Shown: positions 34,114 through 43,059, numbered from the stretch's first letter. The stretch is DNA of 64,000 nucleotides from Acidobacteriota bacterium (GCA_021780075.1 JAJXZL010000045.1:90362-154361), one strand, 5' to 3'. Numbers and translations are program-made. Notes: generated by a model from the sequence alone, not told the origin.

Positions 34114-35292
34114 TCAGTCCGCGGCAACCCCTTCGGAAGCGGGCTCATCGGTCCAGGGAGGCAGCAGCTTAACCAGAACCCATAGAATGCCCAGCGGAAG
34201 CAGGATCAGCGCAATAGAAACCAGCAATCCCTCTTTCGTCACCAGGCTCATCTTGTAGGTCGTATACCCGAGGAAACTCTTGGAGAAAAGCTGGCCACCG
34301 ATCACAACATTCCAGCGCATGGCAAAAATGCCGATCAGCGTCAGCGCGCCGGCAATGGAATAGATGCGCTTACGCGCGATTTCAGGCAGGCTTGTTACCT
34401 GTGTGACCGCCAGCAAAATCAGCGGAACAAGTGTGCCCAGAATGATCTGCACCACGATCTGCGAGAAGAACAGCTTGGTGTGCACCATGAAGTCGAGACT
34501 ACGGAAGGACTCGTCGGCCTCGTAGATGCGGTGAATCAGGTCGAGCATCTCCAGGCTGAAGTCGATGATGAATGTGTAGAAGAGGTACATGGCGATCGTG
34601 TCCACGCACTTCATATCGATCGTCTTGCCGCGCAGTTTAGTAATCGCCATGTAGAGCACCATGACGCACGCAATGCCCGACACCATGGCGGAGAAGATGA
34701 AGACCACCGGCATGAGCGGTGACGACCACCAGGGATTAGCCTTGATGGAGCCGAAGATAAATCCGACATAACCGTGCAGCAGGAATGCGGACGGGATGCC
34801 CACCAGCGTGATCACCCAGCCGATCCGCTCGTCGATATGGAGCGAGCGCTCACTGATGTTGCTGGAGCCAAGCGTCATGATTTTATAGATCACGCGCATC
34901 AGTCCTCTGCTCTTCTGCGACAGGCGCACGATGTCGAGCCGGTAATCGAGCCATATCTCGAATGTCAGCACGGCCATGAGATACCAGAGGTACACATAGC
35001 CGAACATCGCCATGGCCGAGGTGCTGTGCGGAGTGAAGTACATCTCCGGCGAGCGGAATGGATGGCCCAGGTGCAAAACCAGCGGCAGGGGAGCAACGAT
35101 GAGAAATGACAGAGCCGTCAACAGGGCCAGCCGGTAGGTGGGTTTGACTGCCGCTACATTAAAGACACGTTCCAGCGACGCCAGAATGAATGCGCCTGCC
35201 ACCAGTCCCGTAATGTAGGGATACAGCACAATCAGCACGCTCCAGTAGAGCGTAACTTCGTTGGGATACATGTAGCCTTCAACACCGCTCAT
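34114..35292 (-). CDS. NrfD/PsrC-type quinone-interacting membrane subunit
   Basis: A 392-residue polytopic protein of the NrfD/PsrC family, which exchanges electrons with the quinone pool in complex iron-sulfur molybdoenzymes and related complexes. The ATG at 35292 has GGGGAG upstream; the longer frame would overlap the FeS gene. Conserved NrfD features are YWSVLIVLYPYITGLVAGAF in the first helix, LPLVLHLGHP, and PWWSSPLMPVVFIFSAMVSG. It follows the iron-sulfur gene by 17 bases. No catalytic oxidoreductase subunit is encoded nearby, so the donor and acceptor remain unknown. Confidence 0.9.
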   Translation of the reverse strand: MSGVEGYMYPNEVTLYWSVLIVLYPYITGLVAGAFILASLERVFNVAAVKPTYRLALLTALSFLIVAPLPLVLHLGHPFRSPEMYFTPHSTSAMAMFGYVYLWYLMAVLTFEIWLDYRLDIVRLSQKSRGLMRVIYKIMTLGSSNISERSLHIDERIGWVITLVGIPSAFLLHGYVGFIFGSIKANPWWSSPLMPVVFIFSAMVSGIACVMVLYMAITKLRGKTIDMKCVDTIAMYLFYTFIIDFSLEMLDLIHRIYEADESFRSLDFMVHTKLFFSQIVVQIILGTLVPLILLAVTQVTSLPEIARKRIYSIAGALTLIGIFAMRWNVVIGGQLFSKSFLGYTTYKMSLVTKEGLLVSIALILLPLGILWVLVKLLPPWTDEPASEGVAAD

Positions 35293-35309
35293 AGCGCTCC
35301 CCGGTCTCC

Positions 35310-36044
35310 TTATCGCACCGAACCATCCAACTCGTTGTAGAAAACCTTCGCGCCGGTTGCCATCTGCGGCTTCAGAATCTGCACGGCATGGGTCCTCAGG
35401 AACTCGTGGATCGGGTCGTTGGGGTTCTTCAGGTCCACCAGTTGGCGCGCCCCGGTTGGACATGCTTCACAGCACGCAGTCGTGAGGCCCTTCGTGATGC
35501 GGTGGTAACAAAGTGTGCATTTATCCGCGACTTCCTTCTGTGGATGGATGTAGCGGCAGCCGTACGGGCAGGCCTGCACGCAATAGGCACATCCCAGGCA
35601 GTACTTCTGGTCCACCAGCACCACGCCGTCGGGAGCGATAAAGGTTGCGCCCACCGGACAGACCTGCGTGCAGGGCGAATCCGCACAGTGGTTGCAGAGC
35701 TTGGGCACAAAGAAGTACTTGCCTTCATCTTCCTTGGCAACCGGCGGAAATCCTTCCTTGCCACCGTCGGGCGAAATGACCACAGGATTGGTCATATCCT
35801 CGTCGGACACGTGATAGCGCTCAACCCAGGTGCGGAAGAAGCCGTTGGGTACGTCGTTCTCCTCTTGGCAGGCCCGCACACAATTGCCGCAGCCAATGCA
35901 CTTGGGGATGTCGATCAACATGCTCCACCAGTGCTCTGACATGGTGTAGTTGGGCGAGGCTTCCGGCGTTCCGGCCAGCACGTGCTCCCACGCAACCGCC
36001 GCGGCAGGCAGCAGAATGAGCATCTGGCGCCGTGTAATTTTCAT
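35310..36044 (-). CDS. Ferredoxin-like electron-transfer subunit with four 4Fe-4S sites, Tat signal
   Basis: A 244-residue DmsB/PsrB/HybA-type protein. The N-terminus MKITRRQMLILLPAAAVAW has the twin-arginine pattern for folded export. Four Cys groups are seen: CIGCGNCVRAC, CNHCADSPCTQVCP, CLGCAYCVQACP and CTLCYH with CCEACP, enough for four cubane clusters. It should carry electrons in the periplasm between the tetraheme cytochrome and the NrfD membrane subunit. GGAGGTG lies just before the ATG, which overlaps the stop of the cytochrome gene (ATGA). Confidence 0.93.
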   Translation of the reverse strand: MKITRRQMLILLPAAAVAWEHVLAGTPEASPNYTMSEHWWSMLIDIPKCIGCGNCVRACQEENDVPNGFFRTWVERYHVSDEDMTNPVVISPDGGKEGFPPVAKEDEGKYFFVPKLCNHCADSPCTQVCPVGATFIAPDGVVLVDQKYCLGCAYCVQACPYGCRYIHPQKEVADKCTLCYHRITKGLTTACCEACPTGARQLVDLKNPNDPIHEFLRTHAVQILKPQMATGAKVFYNELDGSVR

Positions 36045-36514
36045 TTCGCACCTCCGGCGGTCATAGCCGGGCTGTGCGGCTGGTGACAGGTTTCGCAGGG
36101 CAGGCCCGTCGAGTGCTCTTCAGCCTGCACCTGCGGAAAGTTCTTGGGCCGGGCCACGCTGGCGGCATGGCAGCGTACGCACAGCGTTGCCGTATCCGGC
36201 TTGGTGGGTGTTACGCTCGCCGGGTCTTCGGCATGCTTTGCCAGCGGTCCGTGACAAGCCTCGCAGTTGACGTGCGCATGCTTGCCGTTTTTCTTCACGT
36301 CCTGCACATCCACGTGGCATGTCTCGCACGCCTGGTGACCGGCGAAGTGAATCGGATGCGCGGCAATCTCGCCCATCGCTGCTCCTCGATAGTGGCCATA
36401 TTCACCAAAACTTTTCGGGACAATGAAATGACGAACTATGAGAAACACAATAAACATGAGGACAAAGATCCCCACGAATCGAAAAAGATGTCTTGCATCT
36501 TTGAAGATGCTCAT
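36041..36514 (-). CDS. Membrane-anchored tetraheme c-type cytochrome
   Basis: A 157-residue protein with one N-terminal membrane helix (FRFVGIFVLMFIVFLIV, about 11-27) and four CxxCH heme-binding motifs: CETCH (63), CEACH (84), CVRCH (112) and CETCH (140). It resembles small NrfH/cytochrome c7-like electron carriers but is not a clear NapC/NrfH. It is the first gene of a cytochrome / FeS / NrfD operon. Start at 36514; upstream AGGAG is a little far (11 bases). Confidence 0.88.
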   Translation of the reverse strand: MSIFKDARHLFRFVGIFVLMFIVFLIVRHFIVPKSFGEYGHYRGAAMGEIAAHPIHFAGHQACETCHVDVQDVKKNGKHAHVNCEACHGPLAKHAEDPASVTPTKPDTATLCVRCHAASVARPKNFPQVQAEEHSTGLPCETCHQPHSPAMTAGGAK

Positions 36515-36712
36515 CTGGCCCCAATCTCCTTGATGCTGCACAGGGCGGTCTGGAGGAACTGCCTCATGTGATCCAGATCATTCGTACGACATCAAGTATT
36601 GAAGGGCAATAGGAACATGTATGTGCGATGTGTCACAAAGAGCTGTGACACGCGGCACGATGTGTGGAGGTGGGATGAAGGCGAGACGGATAAGGACGTG
36701 CTGTGTTCGCGC

Positions 36713-38773
36713 TTACGCGGGAGTCAACTGGAGCTGCTCCTCAGAGAATGCCATGCGCGTGAGTGTAAGCACGGTGATGTCGTCATCCTGACCGAAGTTG
36801 ATGGCGGCCTGTGTGGCCTGGGCGGCGCTTGGATGGCTGGCAAACAGCCTTTGAAGACGCGCAAAGCTATAGAGCTCGCCGGAGGGACTGCGGGCTTCGA
36901 GCAGCCCATCCGTGTAGAGGGAAAAGTGGTCACCGACCTTCAGCGTAAAGCTCGACTCCTCGTAATCCACATCGCGGGCGATTCCCAGAGGCAGGGCGCC
37001 GGGCAGATCCAGTTCGCGCTCATTGAGGAAGGGTGCTGGATGGCCGGCGCTGGATAGTGCGCAGTCGCCGTTGGGGTCGAGCCGGAGAACCACGCAGGTG
37101 GCAAAGCCTCCCTGCAGGTGGCCGCACAGGCGGCGATTGAGCTGGGTAAGCAGCCGGGCCGGGCTGGGGTGGTCTTCAGCAAGAGCGCGCACAGCACCAA
37201 TAATCAAAGACACCGCCATCGCGGCTTTCAGTCCTTTGCCGCTCACATCGCCGAGCAGGACAATCGTCGAACCGCTTTCCAGGGGCATCACCTGGAAGAA
37301 GTCTCCGCCCACCTCTGCTGCCGGGCGATACGCGCTGGTAATGGTAAAGCCGGGCACGACGGGAAGAGAAGAGGGAACCAGCACTCGCTGCAACTCGCGC
37401 GCATTCTGGAATTCCTGCTCCATCGAGGTGGTGCGGCGGCGGCTGTCAATGTAAAAGCGGATAACCGCATACAGGATCGAGAAGAACAGCAGCGTGCGGA
37501 GCAGGAGTCGAAGGTCAATTGTGCTGCCGCCTAAAGTAAACAGCGACTTATTCAAGTCGTCGGCCAGGCTCCAATGTGTAAATCGCACCCCCTGAATCGT
37601 AACGTTTTGGACAAAGTAGACCATGCCATTCAGGAAGGCCACTGCAGCCACCACCCACCGCGAGGAGTCCAACTGCTTGCCGCGGATAAACGCGTAGGTC
37701 ACCAGTAATACAGGAAAAGCTTCAAAGAAGATCATGACCGCGGTCAGCACTGCATCTGTGATCTGCAAGCCGATTTCATTGAAGACCGCTGGATACAACA
37801 GCGTCAGCATCCCGTCCATGACGCTTGCAATTACGCTGATCAGCGCAACCTTACGGGTGAGCACGACGAGCTTTCGGTTGTCCTGGAGCTGGAGAATCCA
37901 GAGCAGCAGAAACCACTGCGACATCTCCCTGATCGCGATCTCCGTTTGATTCCAAAAACTCAACGCAGCAAAGGATGCATGGAGACGAAGTCCGGTCAGG
38001 AACAGATCCGCGACAAAGTTGGCGGAAAACATGGCTGTCCAGAAAAGAAGCCATTGACGGCGATCGCGCCACCATGCGAAGAAGCCGAGCAAGGCGACGA
38101 GCCCGTACAGCGACGAAAGCGCAAAGTGGAACTGCTGCGCGCGCAGCCACTTGAAATCGAAATCGCCCTTGACGGCGGCAATTGCCTCGGGGCTACCGAT
38201 GATGGGCATACCCCCAAATCCGCCTGTTGTCCCGTCATCAGTTGAAAGCAAAGGCATTTTCCACACGCGCACGGCGAGGACGCCGGAGCGAACCGGACCC
38301 AGCCCGTAAGTTTGCGGCGGAATGAGGTTGTACGAGATCCAGTGAGGGGGCATCTGGCCCAGGCGCCCCATCAGCTGGCCGTTCCAGTAAATTTCGTAGA
38401 CATCGTCGATCGCGGGGATGAGCATCGCGACATCAGGCGAGGCGCCCGGGGCGGTTGCAATGGTGATGTGCCGCCGGTACCATGCGAAGCCCGAATAGCT
38501 TTCATGCCCCTGCAGGCCCCAAGGCTTCTCTGCGGAAATCTGATCCCAGTGCGCGTCATTGTAGGTGGGTGAAGCCCAGGCAGGATTGTCGCCCAGATGG
38601 AACTGCCAGGGTCCGTTCAACTCAGTTGTGCCCTTGCCTAACCCATCCACCGCCAGTGTTGGCGCTGGATGCACGACTGCGCGCGCAGGATCCTGTGCCC
38701 TCAGCATTGAGGAACCAGCCGTCAAAATCGCGACCACCATCAGAGCGGGGAAGCTCATGCCTTGGGGAAGCAT
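36713..38773 (-). CDS. Membrane-bound PP2C-type (SpoIIE/RsbU) phosphatase with extracytoplasmic sensor region
   Basis: A 686-residue protein. A signal sequence (near residues 1-25) is followed by a jelly-roll-like, probably sugar-binding region (TTELNGPWQFHLGDNPAW, GFAWYRRHITIA), about seven membrane helices (roughly 215-430) and a C-terminal SpoIIE/PP2C domain (about 450-686). The metal-binding Asp motifs are visible: AAEVGGDFFQV, VLLGDVSGKGLKAAM, LYTDGLLEAR and DDDITVLTLTR. It should dephosphorylate an anti-sigma antagonist or similar partner in response to an external signal. No partner kinase or STAS gene lies in the window. It is divergent from folD. Confidence 0.88.
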   Translation of the reverse strand: MLPQGMSFPALMVVAILTAGSSMLRAQDPARAVVHPAPTLAVDGLGKGTTELNGPWQFHLGDNPAWASPTYNDAHWDQISAEKPWGLQGHESYSGFAWYRRHITIATAPGASPDVAMLIPAIDDVYEIYWNGQLMGRLGQMPPHWISYNLIPPQTYGLGPVRSGVLAVRVWKMPLLSTDDGTTGGFGGMPIIGSPEAIAAVKGDFDFKWLRAQQFHFALSSLYGLVALLGFFAWWRDRRQWLLFWTAMFSANFVADLFLTGLRLHASFAALSFWNQTEIAIREMSQWFLLLWILQLQDNRKLVVLTRKVALISVIASVMDGMLTLLYPAVFNEIGLQITDAVLTAVMIFFEAFPVLLVTYAFIRGKQLDSSRWVVAAVAFLNGMVYFVQNVTIQGVRFTHWSLADDLNKSLFTLGGSTIDLRLLLRTLLFFSILYAVIRFYIDSRRRTTSMEQEFQNARELQRVLVPSSLPVVPGFTITSAYRPAAEVGGDFFQVMPLESGSTIVLLGDVSGKGLKAAMAVSLIIGAVRALAEDHPSPARLLTQLNRRLCGHLQGGFATCVVLRLDPNGDCALSSAGHPAPFLNERELDLPGALPLGIARDVDYEESSFTLKVGDHFSLYTDGLLEARSPSGELYSFARLQRLFASHPSAAQATQAAINFGQDDDITVLTLTRMAFSEEQLQLTPA

Positions 38774-38897
38774 GATGCATGATACCTCTAAAGTGGCATT
38801 GAACGTAAAGAAGATTTTGTGTTTTGCACTGCTTCGTGGGCAGCCTGCCCGTCTGCCCGGCAGCAAAGCGATAGGATGGGATTTTGGAGTGTTCGAA

Positions 38898-39812
38898 ATG
38901 CCTAAAATTCTTGATGGCGTAGCGATTGCCGCGGCAATCAAGCTTGAGGTTGCCGAGGAGGTCCGTGCGCTGACCGCACAGGGCATCCGGCCGGGGCTGG
39001 CAGCGGTACTGGTGGGCAATGTGGCCGCATCGGAGATTTATGTTCGCAGCAAGGTGCAGACCTGCGCCGACCTGGGCTTGTACAGTGAGCTGATTACGCC
39101 GCCCGACAGCGTCACGACTGAGGAAATGCTCGATCTGGTGGCCAAACTGAACGGCCGCGACGACATTGACGGCATCCTGATTCAGTTGCCGCTGCCCAAA
39201 CAGGTGGACACGAAGGCGCTGCTGGACGCCATTGACCCAGCCAAGGATGTGGATGGGTTTCATCCGGTAAATGCGGGCCGACTGCAGGCAGGACGGCCGG
39301 CGCTGGCACCCTGCACGCCGGCTGGCGTGATTGAGATTCTGAAGCGGAGCGCGATTCCCATCAGCGGCCAGCACGCCGTGGTAGTGGGCCGCAGCGACAT
39401 TGTGGGTAAGCCGGCGGCCATGCTTCTGCTGCACCAGAACGCCACGGTAACGATTTGCCACTCCAAAACGCGGAATCTGGGCGAGATTACGCGCCAGGCT
39501 GACATCCTGGTGGCGGCCATCGGACGGCCCGGCTTTATCAAGCCTGAGATGGTCAAGCCGGAGGCCACGATTATTGATGTGGGCATCAACCGGCTGACCA
39601 CACGTGAGGAGTTTGACCGCTTCTTTGCCGGAGACGCTAAACGCGAGGCGACTTTTGCCAAGCGCGGCTCGACGATTGTGGGCGATGTGCATCCCAGGGC
39701 CTTTGAACTTTCGAGCGCTTATACGCCCGTGCCTGGGGGGGTGGGTCCGCTGACCATTGCAATGCTGATGGCGAACACGGTGCGCGCGGCTCGCATGAGG
39801 CGGGGATTGTAG
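38898..39812 (+). CDS. folD: Methylenetetrahydrofolate dehydrogenase / cyclohydrolase
   Basis: A 304-residue bifunctional enzyme that converts methylene-THF to formyl-THF through methenyl-THF in one-carbon metabolism. The ATG at 38898 has GGAG about 8 bases upstream. Catalytic Tyr48 and Lys52 lie in EIYVRSKVQTC. The signature segments DGILIQLPLPKQVD, PAKDVDGFHPVN and VVGRSDIVGKPAAMLLL, and the C-terminal PVPGGVGPLTIAML, are all intact. coaE starts three bases after its stop, so the two are co-transcribed. Confidence 0.96.
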   Translation: MPKILDGVAIAAAIKLEVAEEVRALTAQGIRPGLAAVLVGNVAASEIYVRSKVQTCADLGLYSELITPPDSVTTEEMLDLVAKLNGRDDIDGILIQLPLPKQVDTKALLDAIDPAKDVDGFHPVNAGRLQAGRPALAPCTPAGVIEILKRSAIPISGQHAVVVGRSDIVGKPAAMLLLHQNATVTICHSKTRNLGEITRQADILVAAIGRPGFIKPEMVKPEATIIDVGINRLTTREEFDRFFAGDAKREATFAKRGSTIVGDVHPRAFELSSAYTPVPGGVGPLTIAMLMANTVRAARMRRGL

Positions 39813-39815
39813 CGT

Positions 39816-40511
39816 ATGTTGCGCGTTGGACTCACCGGGGGTCTAGGCAGCGGCAAGAGCACGATTGCACAGTACCTGCGCGAGCTGGGGGCCGAGGTCA
39901 GCGAGTCGGATGACGTGGGGCGCGCGCTGATGGAGCCGGGGCAGCCGGTCTACAACGAGATTTTGCGCGTTTTCGGACCGGGGGTGGCCGATGCCGATGG
40001 CCGGCTGAACCGCGCGCGGCTGGCTCAACTGGCCTTCAGCGGCGGACGGCTGGATGAGCTGAACGGCCTGGTGCATCCGGCGGTGGTTGAGGCGCAGCGG
40101 CGCTGGATGAACGAGGTGTTTGCGCGCAACCCCGCAGCGGTGGCGGTGGTGGTGTCGGCGCTGATCTTTGAGGTGGAGCGCGACGCCCGCAATCGCGGCG
40201 ACCTGGACAGCATCCTGAGCGACTGGCGGCGGCGCATCGACCGGGTGGTGGTGGTGACCGCGCCGGACGAGGCAAAGATTGGGCGCTATGTGGACCGACT
40301 GGGTGTTTTTGGCGCAGGCCGGGCGGCCGCCGAGGCCGATGCGCGGGCGCGGCTGGCGCACCAGGTTCCCGATGCGGTGAAGGCAGCGCGCGCCGATTAT
40401 GTTGTGGAAAACGCGGGAGATAAGGAAGCCCTGCGCGCCCAGGTCGCGGAGCTGTGGGAGCGGCTGAAGGCGGAGAGCAACAAACTGCTGCAAGATGCGT
40501 CCTTAGAATAA
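39816..40511 (+). CDS. coaE: Dephospho-CoA kinase
   Basis: A 231-residue P-loop kinase that performs the last step of coenzyme A synthesis, phosphorylating the ribose 3'-hydroxyl of dephospho-CoA. The P-loop is VGLTGGLGSGKSTIAQYL, followed by the lid/substrate elements ESDDVGRALMEPG and LVHPAVVEAQRRW, then VVVTAPDEAKIGR. Slightly longer than the usual 200-210 residues. It sits between folD (3-base gap) and an HtrA-like protease gene. Confidence 0.94.
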   Translation: MLRVGLTGGLGSGKSTIAQYLRELGAEVSESDDVGRALMEPGQPVYNEILRVFGPGVADADGRLNRARLAQLAFSGGRLDELNGLVHPAVVEAQRRWMNEVFARNPAAVAVVVSALIFEVERDARNRGDLDSILSDWRRRIDRVVVVTAPDEAKIGRYVDRLGVFGAGRAAAEADARARLAHQVPDAVKAARADYVVENAGDKEALRAQVAELWERLKAESNKLLQDASLE

Positions 40512-40596
40512 CGAGCAGCTTAGCTTCCATTGCGGGGAACCGCGGGTGGCCGAAGCTGCATCTCTAATAGAGAAAGGTCTTCAGGTCAGGCAAAAG

Positions 40597-41766
40597 ATGA
40601 AACTGCGCCGGTTATTTCTAGTTTTCGTGCTGGTAGGCGGCTTCTGGTACCTCACAACGCATCTTCCTTCGCGGCTAAGCGATGTTTCACTCAACCATTT
40701 TTCTCTGTTTAATGCCCGCGGCACCGGATCGCCGCTGGTGCTGACCGAGGCCGAAGCCGCGCCCGCTTACAACACGCAGGAGCAGAACAACATCGCCGTC
40801 TACAAGCGCGTGACGCCTTCGGTGGTGAACATCACGTCGACGACGCTGGTGTTTAACTTCTTCTACGGTGCGGTGCCGCAGCAGGGGCAAGGCTCGGGCT
40901 TCATTCTGGACAAGGCCGGGCACGTGCTGACCAACTATCACGTGATTGAGGGCGCGAACCGCGGCGTCAAGGTGCAGTTGAGCAACAAGCTCAGCTACTC
41001 GGCACGGGTGATTGGCACGGACAGGGTTCACGACCTGGCACTTTTGCAGATTGACGCGCCGAACCTGCAGCCGGTGACGCTGTCGGACTCATCCAGCCTG
41101 GCGGTGGGGCAGGAGGTTTATGCGATTGGCAATCCCTTTGGCCTGTCCGGGACGATGACGCACGGGCTCATCAGCAGTATCCGGTCGATTCGCAACGCGG
41201 ACGGTGCGCCGATTGAAGACGCGATTCAGACGGACGCGGCCATCAACCCCGGCAACTCCGGCGGTCCGCTGTTGAACTCACGCGGCGAGGTGATCGGCAT
41301 CAACACGATGATTGCCTCGAACGGCGCGGACCAGAGCTCGGGCATTGGATTCGCCATTCCTATCAACACGGCCAAGGCGGTGCTGGGCGACCTGACGCGC
41401 TACGGGCGTGTGCGGCGGCCTTCGCTGGGGATTGTTTCGTATGCCATTGGGCCGGATCTGGCGGAACAGATGGGGCTGGCCTCAGACTATGGCGTTCTGA
41501 TCCAAAAAGTGATTCCGGGGGGCGCGGCGGAGCGGGCGGGGCTGCACGGGGGCAATGAACAGGCCTACGTGGGCAACACGCCGATCATGCTGGGCGGCGA
41601 CCTGATTGTGGCCATCGACGGGCAGCAAGTAACCGATCCGCAGGACATCAGCGCGATCATGGACAAGCATCAGGCGGGGGACACGATCAGCGTGAGCATC
41701 CTGCGCGGCCGGAAGCAGATGACGCTCAAGCTGATTCTGGGCGAGGCGCGGGACGAGAATACATAA
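40597..41766 (+). CDS. HtrA/DegS-like serine protease with one PDZ domain
   Basis: A 389-residue periplasmic protease tethered by an N-terminal membrane helix (LFLVFVLVGGFWYLTT). The trypsin-like domain has His115 (TNYHVIEGA), Asp146 (VHDLALLQID) and Ser221 (NPGNSGGPLL). One PDZ domain follows (about 285-380; VIPGGAAERAGL, GGDLIVAIDGQQV). This matches DegS or single-PDZ HtrA proteins in envelope quality control. The ATG at 40597 directly precedes the anchor; an in-frame GTG at 40546 would add 17 residues. The gene ends 23 bases before a strong terminator. Confidence 0.93.
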   Translation: MKLRRLFLVFVLVGGFWYLTTHLPSRLSDVSLNHFSLFNARGTGSPLVLTEAEAAPAYNTQEQNNIAVYKRVTPSVVNITSTTLVFNFFYGAVPQQGQGSGFILDKAGHVLTNYHVIEGANRGVKVQLSNKLSYSARVIGTDRVHDLALLQIDAPNLQPVTLSDSSSLAVGQEVYAIGNPFGLSGTMTHGLISSIRSIRNADGAPIEDAIQTDAAINPGNSGGPLLNSRGEVIGINTMIASNGADQSSGIGFAIPINTAKAVLGDLTRYGRVRRPSLGIVSYAIGPDLAEQMGLASDYGVLIQKVIPGGAAERAGLHGGNEQAYVGNTPIMLGGDLIVAIDGQQVTDPQDISAIMDKHQAGDTISVSILRGRKQMTLKLILGEARDENT

Positions 41767-41789
41767 ATAGAAGGCAGCGCAGGCAGCAA

Positions 41790-41826
41790 GGGCCGCTCCG
41801 GCAATGGAGCGGCCCTTTTGTTTGTT
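41790..41826 (+). terminator. Rho-independent terminator after folD-coaE-htrA
   Basis: GGGCCGCTCC and GGAGCGGCCC form a perfect 10-base-pair stem with loop GGCAAT, followed by TTTTGTTTG. It lies 23 bases after the protease stop and ends the rightward transcript. Confidence 0.92.
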
Positions 41827-41869
41827 GTGCTGGAGCGCTGCTGCCCAGGTTCATTGAGGGATTCAATGC

Positions 41870-41885
41870 AGGGGCTGAAGCCCCT
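41870..41885. repeat. Small GC-rich palindrome, AGGGGCT type
   Basis: AGGGGCT and AGCCCCT flank GA, a compact REP-like inverted repeat in the gap between the protease and a small leftward gene. It may be a dispersed repeat; only this copy is seen in the window. Confidence 0.45.
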
Positions 41886-41974
41886 CTGATTTTGAGAGCC
41901 TTAGCGGCACGACTGACGTGGTGCCCTGAAACAAAACCAAAGAGCGGCCTCCAGCGGGCATCAGGGACGCGGTG

Positions 41975-42253
41975 CTAGAACTTGACGCCCAGGCTGCCGA
42001 GGAAGGTCTTGACCTGGGGCCAGACGGCCTTGAGGTCGGTGACGGTCTGGACATCGAGTGGAATGTTGAGGGGGTTGGCGGCAGCGCCGGCGAGGTCCGC
42101 CAGCGGCTTCTCCACGGCGCCCACCAGGGTGGCAAGCGCCGCAACCACCTCGGGCGCTGCGTGCAGGGCCTTGTTGGCTCCGGTGAGCCACTTGAGGGCA
42201 TCCTCGGCTCCGATTTCAATGCCCTTCTCAATGTTGACAAGAATATTGGCCAT
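41975..42253 (-). CDS. Small hypothetical helical protein
   Basis: A 92-residue protein starting at ATG 42253 with AAGGA about 9 bases upstream. It has no signal peptide. It is Ala/Val/Leu-rich with amphipathic helices (NIEKGIEIGAEDALKWLTGA, EVVAALATLVGAVEKPLADL) and a hydrophobic C-terminal end (WPQVKTFLGSLGVKF). I do not recognise a family. The frame stays open upstream, but that extension is Pro/Arg-rich and has no ribosome site. It stands alone between a terminator and a gene-poor stretch. Confidence 0.6.
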   Translation of the reverse strand: MANILVNIEKGIEIGAEDALKWLTGANKALHAAPEVVAALATLVGAVEKPLADLAGAAANPLNIPLDVQTVTDLKAVWPQVKTFLGSLGVKF

Positions 42254-42704
42254 CGCGATTGGTCCTTTTCCGGTCTGCTGCCGGCCCCACGCCGCGGGCA
42301 GAAGTGGAACTACGCTGCGGTGGGCCGGCTGACGGACCTTTGGTTGATGCGGCTCTCTCAAGACCGGCGTGGCCGTGGTTCCGGCGATGCCGGCCAGAAA
42401 AGAGCCGATGAGCCGCCATGCGGTGGTCCCGCGCCCCGGCACCCTTCGCAAAAACGGAAGGGCGAATTCCTTCGCCGGGCACGGCACTGCCGCCGCTTGT
42501 GTGGCTACTCCTCTAAGGTTAGAGATTGCGGGGAATTAGTCTGCAAAACAGGAGGCGAATATAAGTTATGTATATTCAATGTCTTACGTGGAATGGTGGC
42601 GCTTGGGAGCTTGACAGCGCCCGGGGTGGGTGCGGGTTTCACAGGCCCGCGTCATGATCGGCGGGCTGTTTATGGACGACTGCGCATTCTTTGGGAGCAA
42701 AAAA

Positions 42705-42723
42705 GGGGGGGGGGTAGGGGGGG
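42705..42723 (+). repeat. Long G homopolymer, G10-TA-G7
   Basis: Ten G, then TA, then seven G, directly preceded by six A. Such runs are prone to slippage and to sequencing error, and can form a G-quadruplex. No coding frame crosses it convincingly. Confidence 0.7.
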
Positions 42724-42850
42724 TACCAACCGCTAGCCTCTCGCTACCAGCCCCTAGCTCTTCCCTGCGGGTGCGGGCAGGATTGCTCTATTTGTATTGT
42801 GCAATCAAGAGGGGAAATTCTATGCAAATCTGCCGGAGATTTTTGGGGAG

Positions 42851-42886
42851 CCCACCCTTTCCGCAAAAAGCGCGGAAAAGGGTGGG
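42851..42886. repeat. REP-like inverted repeat, CCCACCCTTTCCGC type
   Basis: Left arm CCCACCCTTTCCGC and right arm GCGGAAAAGGGTGGG pair over 14 positions with a single bulged A and a seven-base loop. No T tract follows. It resembles dispersed intergenic palindromes rather than a terminator. Confidence 0.6.
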
Positions 42887-43059
42887 GCAACCTGCTCGAC
42901 GGAACCGGAGGGTTGAGGCTCGTGCTATCCCAGGTCTGAAAATCCAGACTGAGGCACCCGGCGGAAGGACCACCCGCTCCCCGATCTCATCCTGAAAGAA
43001 GATTCTGCACACTCATCCCTGAAGCGAAAGCACGTAATCAGGTTCAACCCGGTATGTCT

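Larger units (their letters stand above)
42254..43059. other. Gene-poor stretch of about 800 bases with palindromes and a G tract
   Basis: No ORF here has a credible ribosome site plus protein-like composition; those longer than 60 codons are Arg/Pro-rich. It contains an AT-rich patch near 42555-42580, a homopolymer G10-TA-G7 at 42705-42723, an inverted repeat at 42851-42886, and a half copy (CCCAGGTCT, 42929-42937) of the palindrome found at 43351-43376. It may be decayed sequence or hold a non-coding RNA. Confidence 0.5.

Noticed and set aside
38622..39692. 356-codon minus-strand frame opposite folD
   Set aside because: Antisense of a complete folD; no ribosome site and no recognisable domain.
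42568..42657. Short frame of about 29 codons after AGGAGG in the gene-poor stretch
   Set aside because: Spacing to the ribosome site is about 12 bases, the peptide has no recognisable feature, and there is no independent support.
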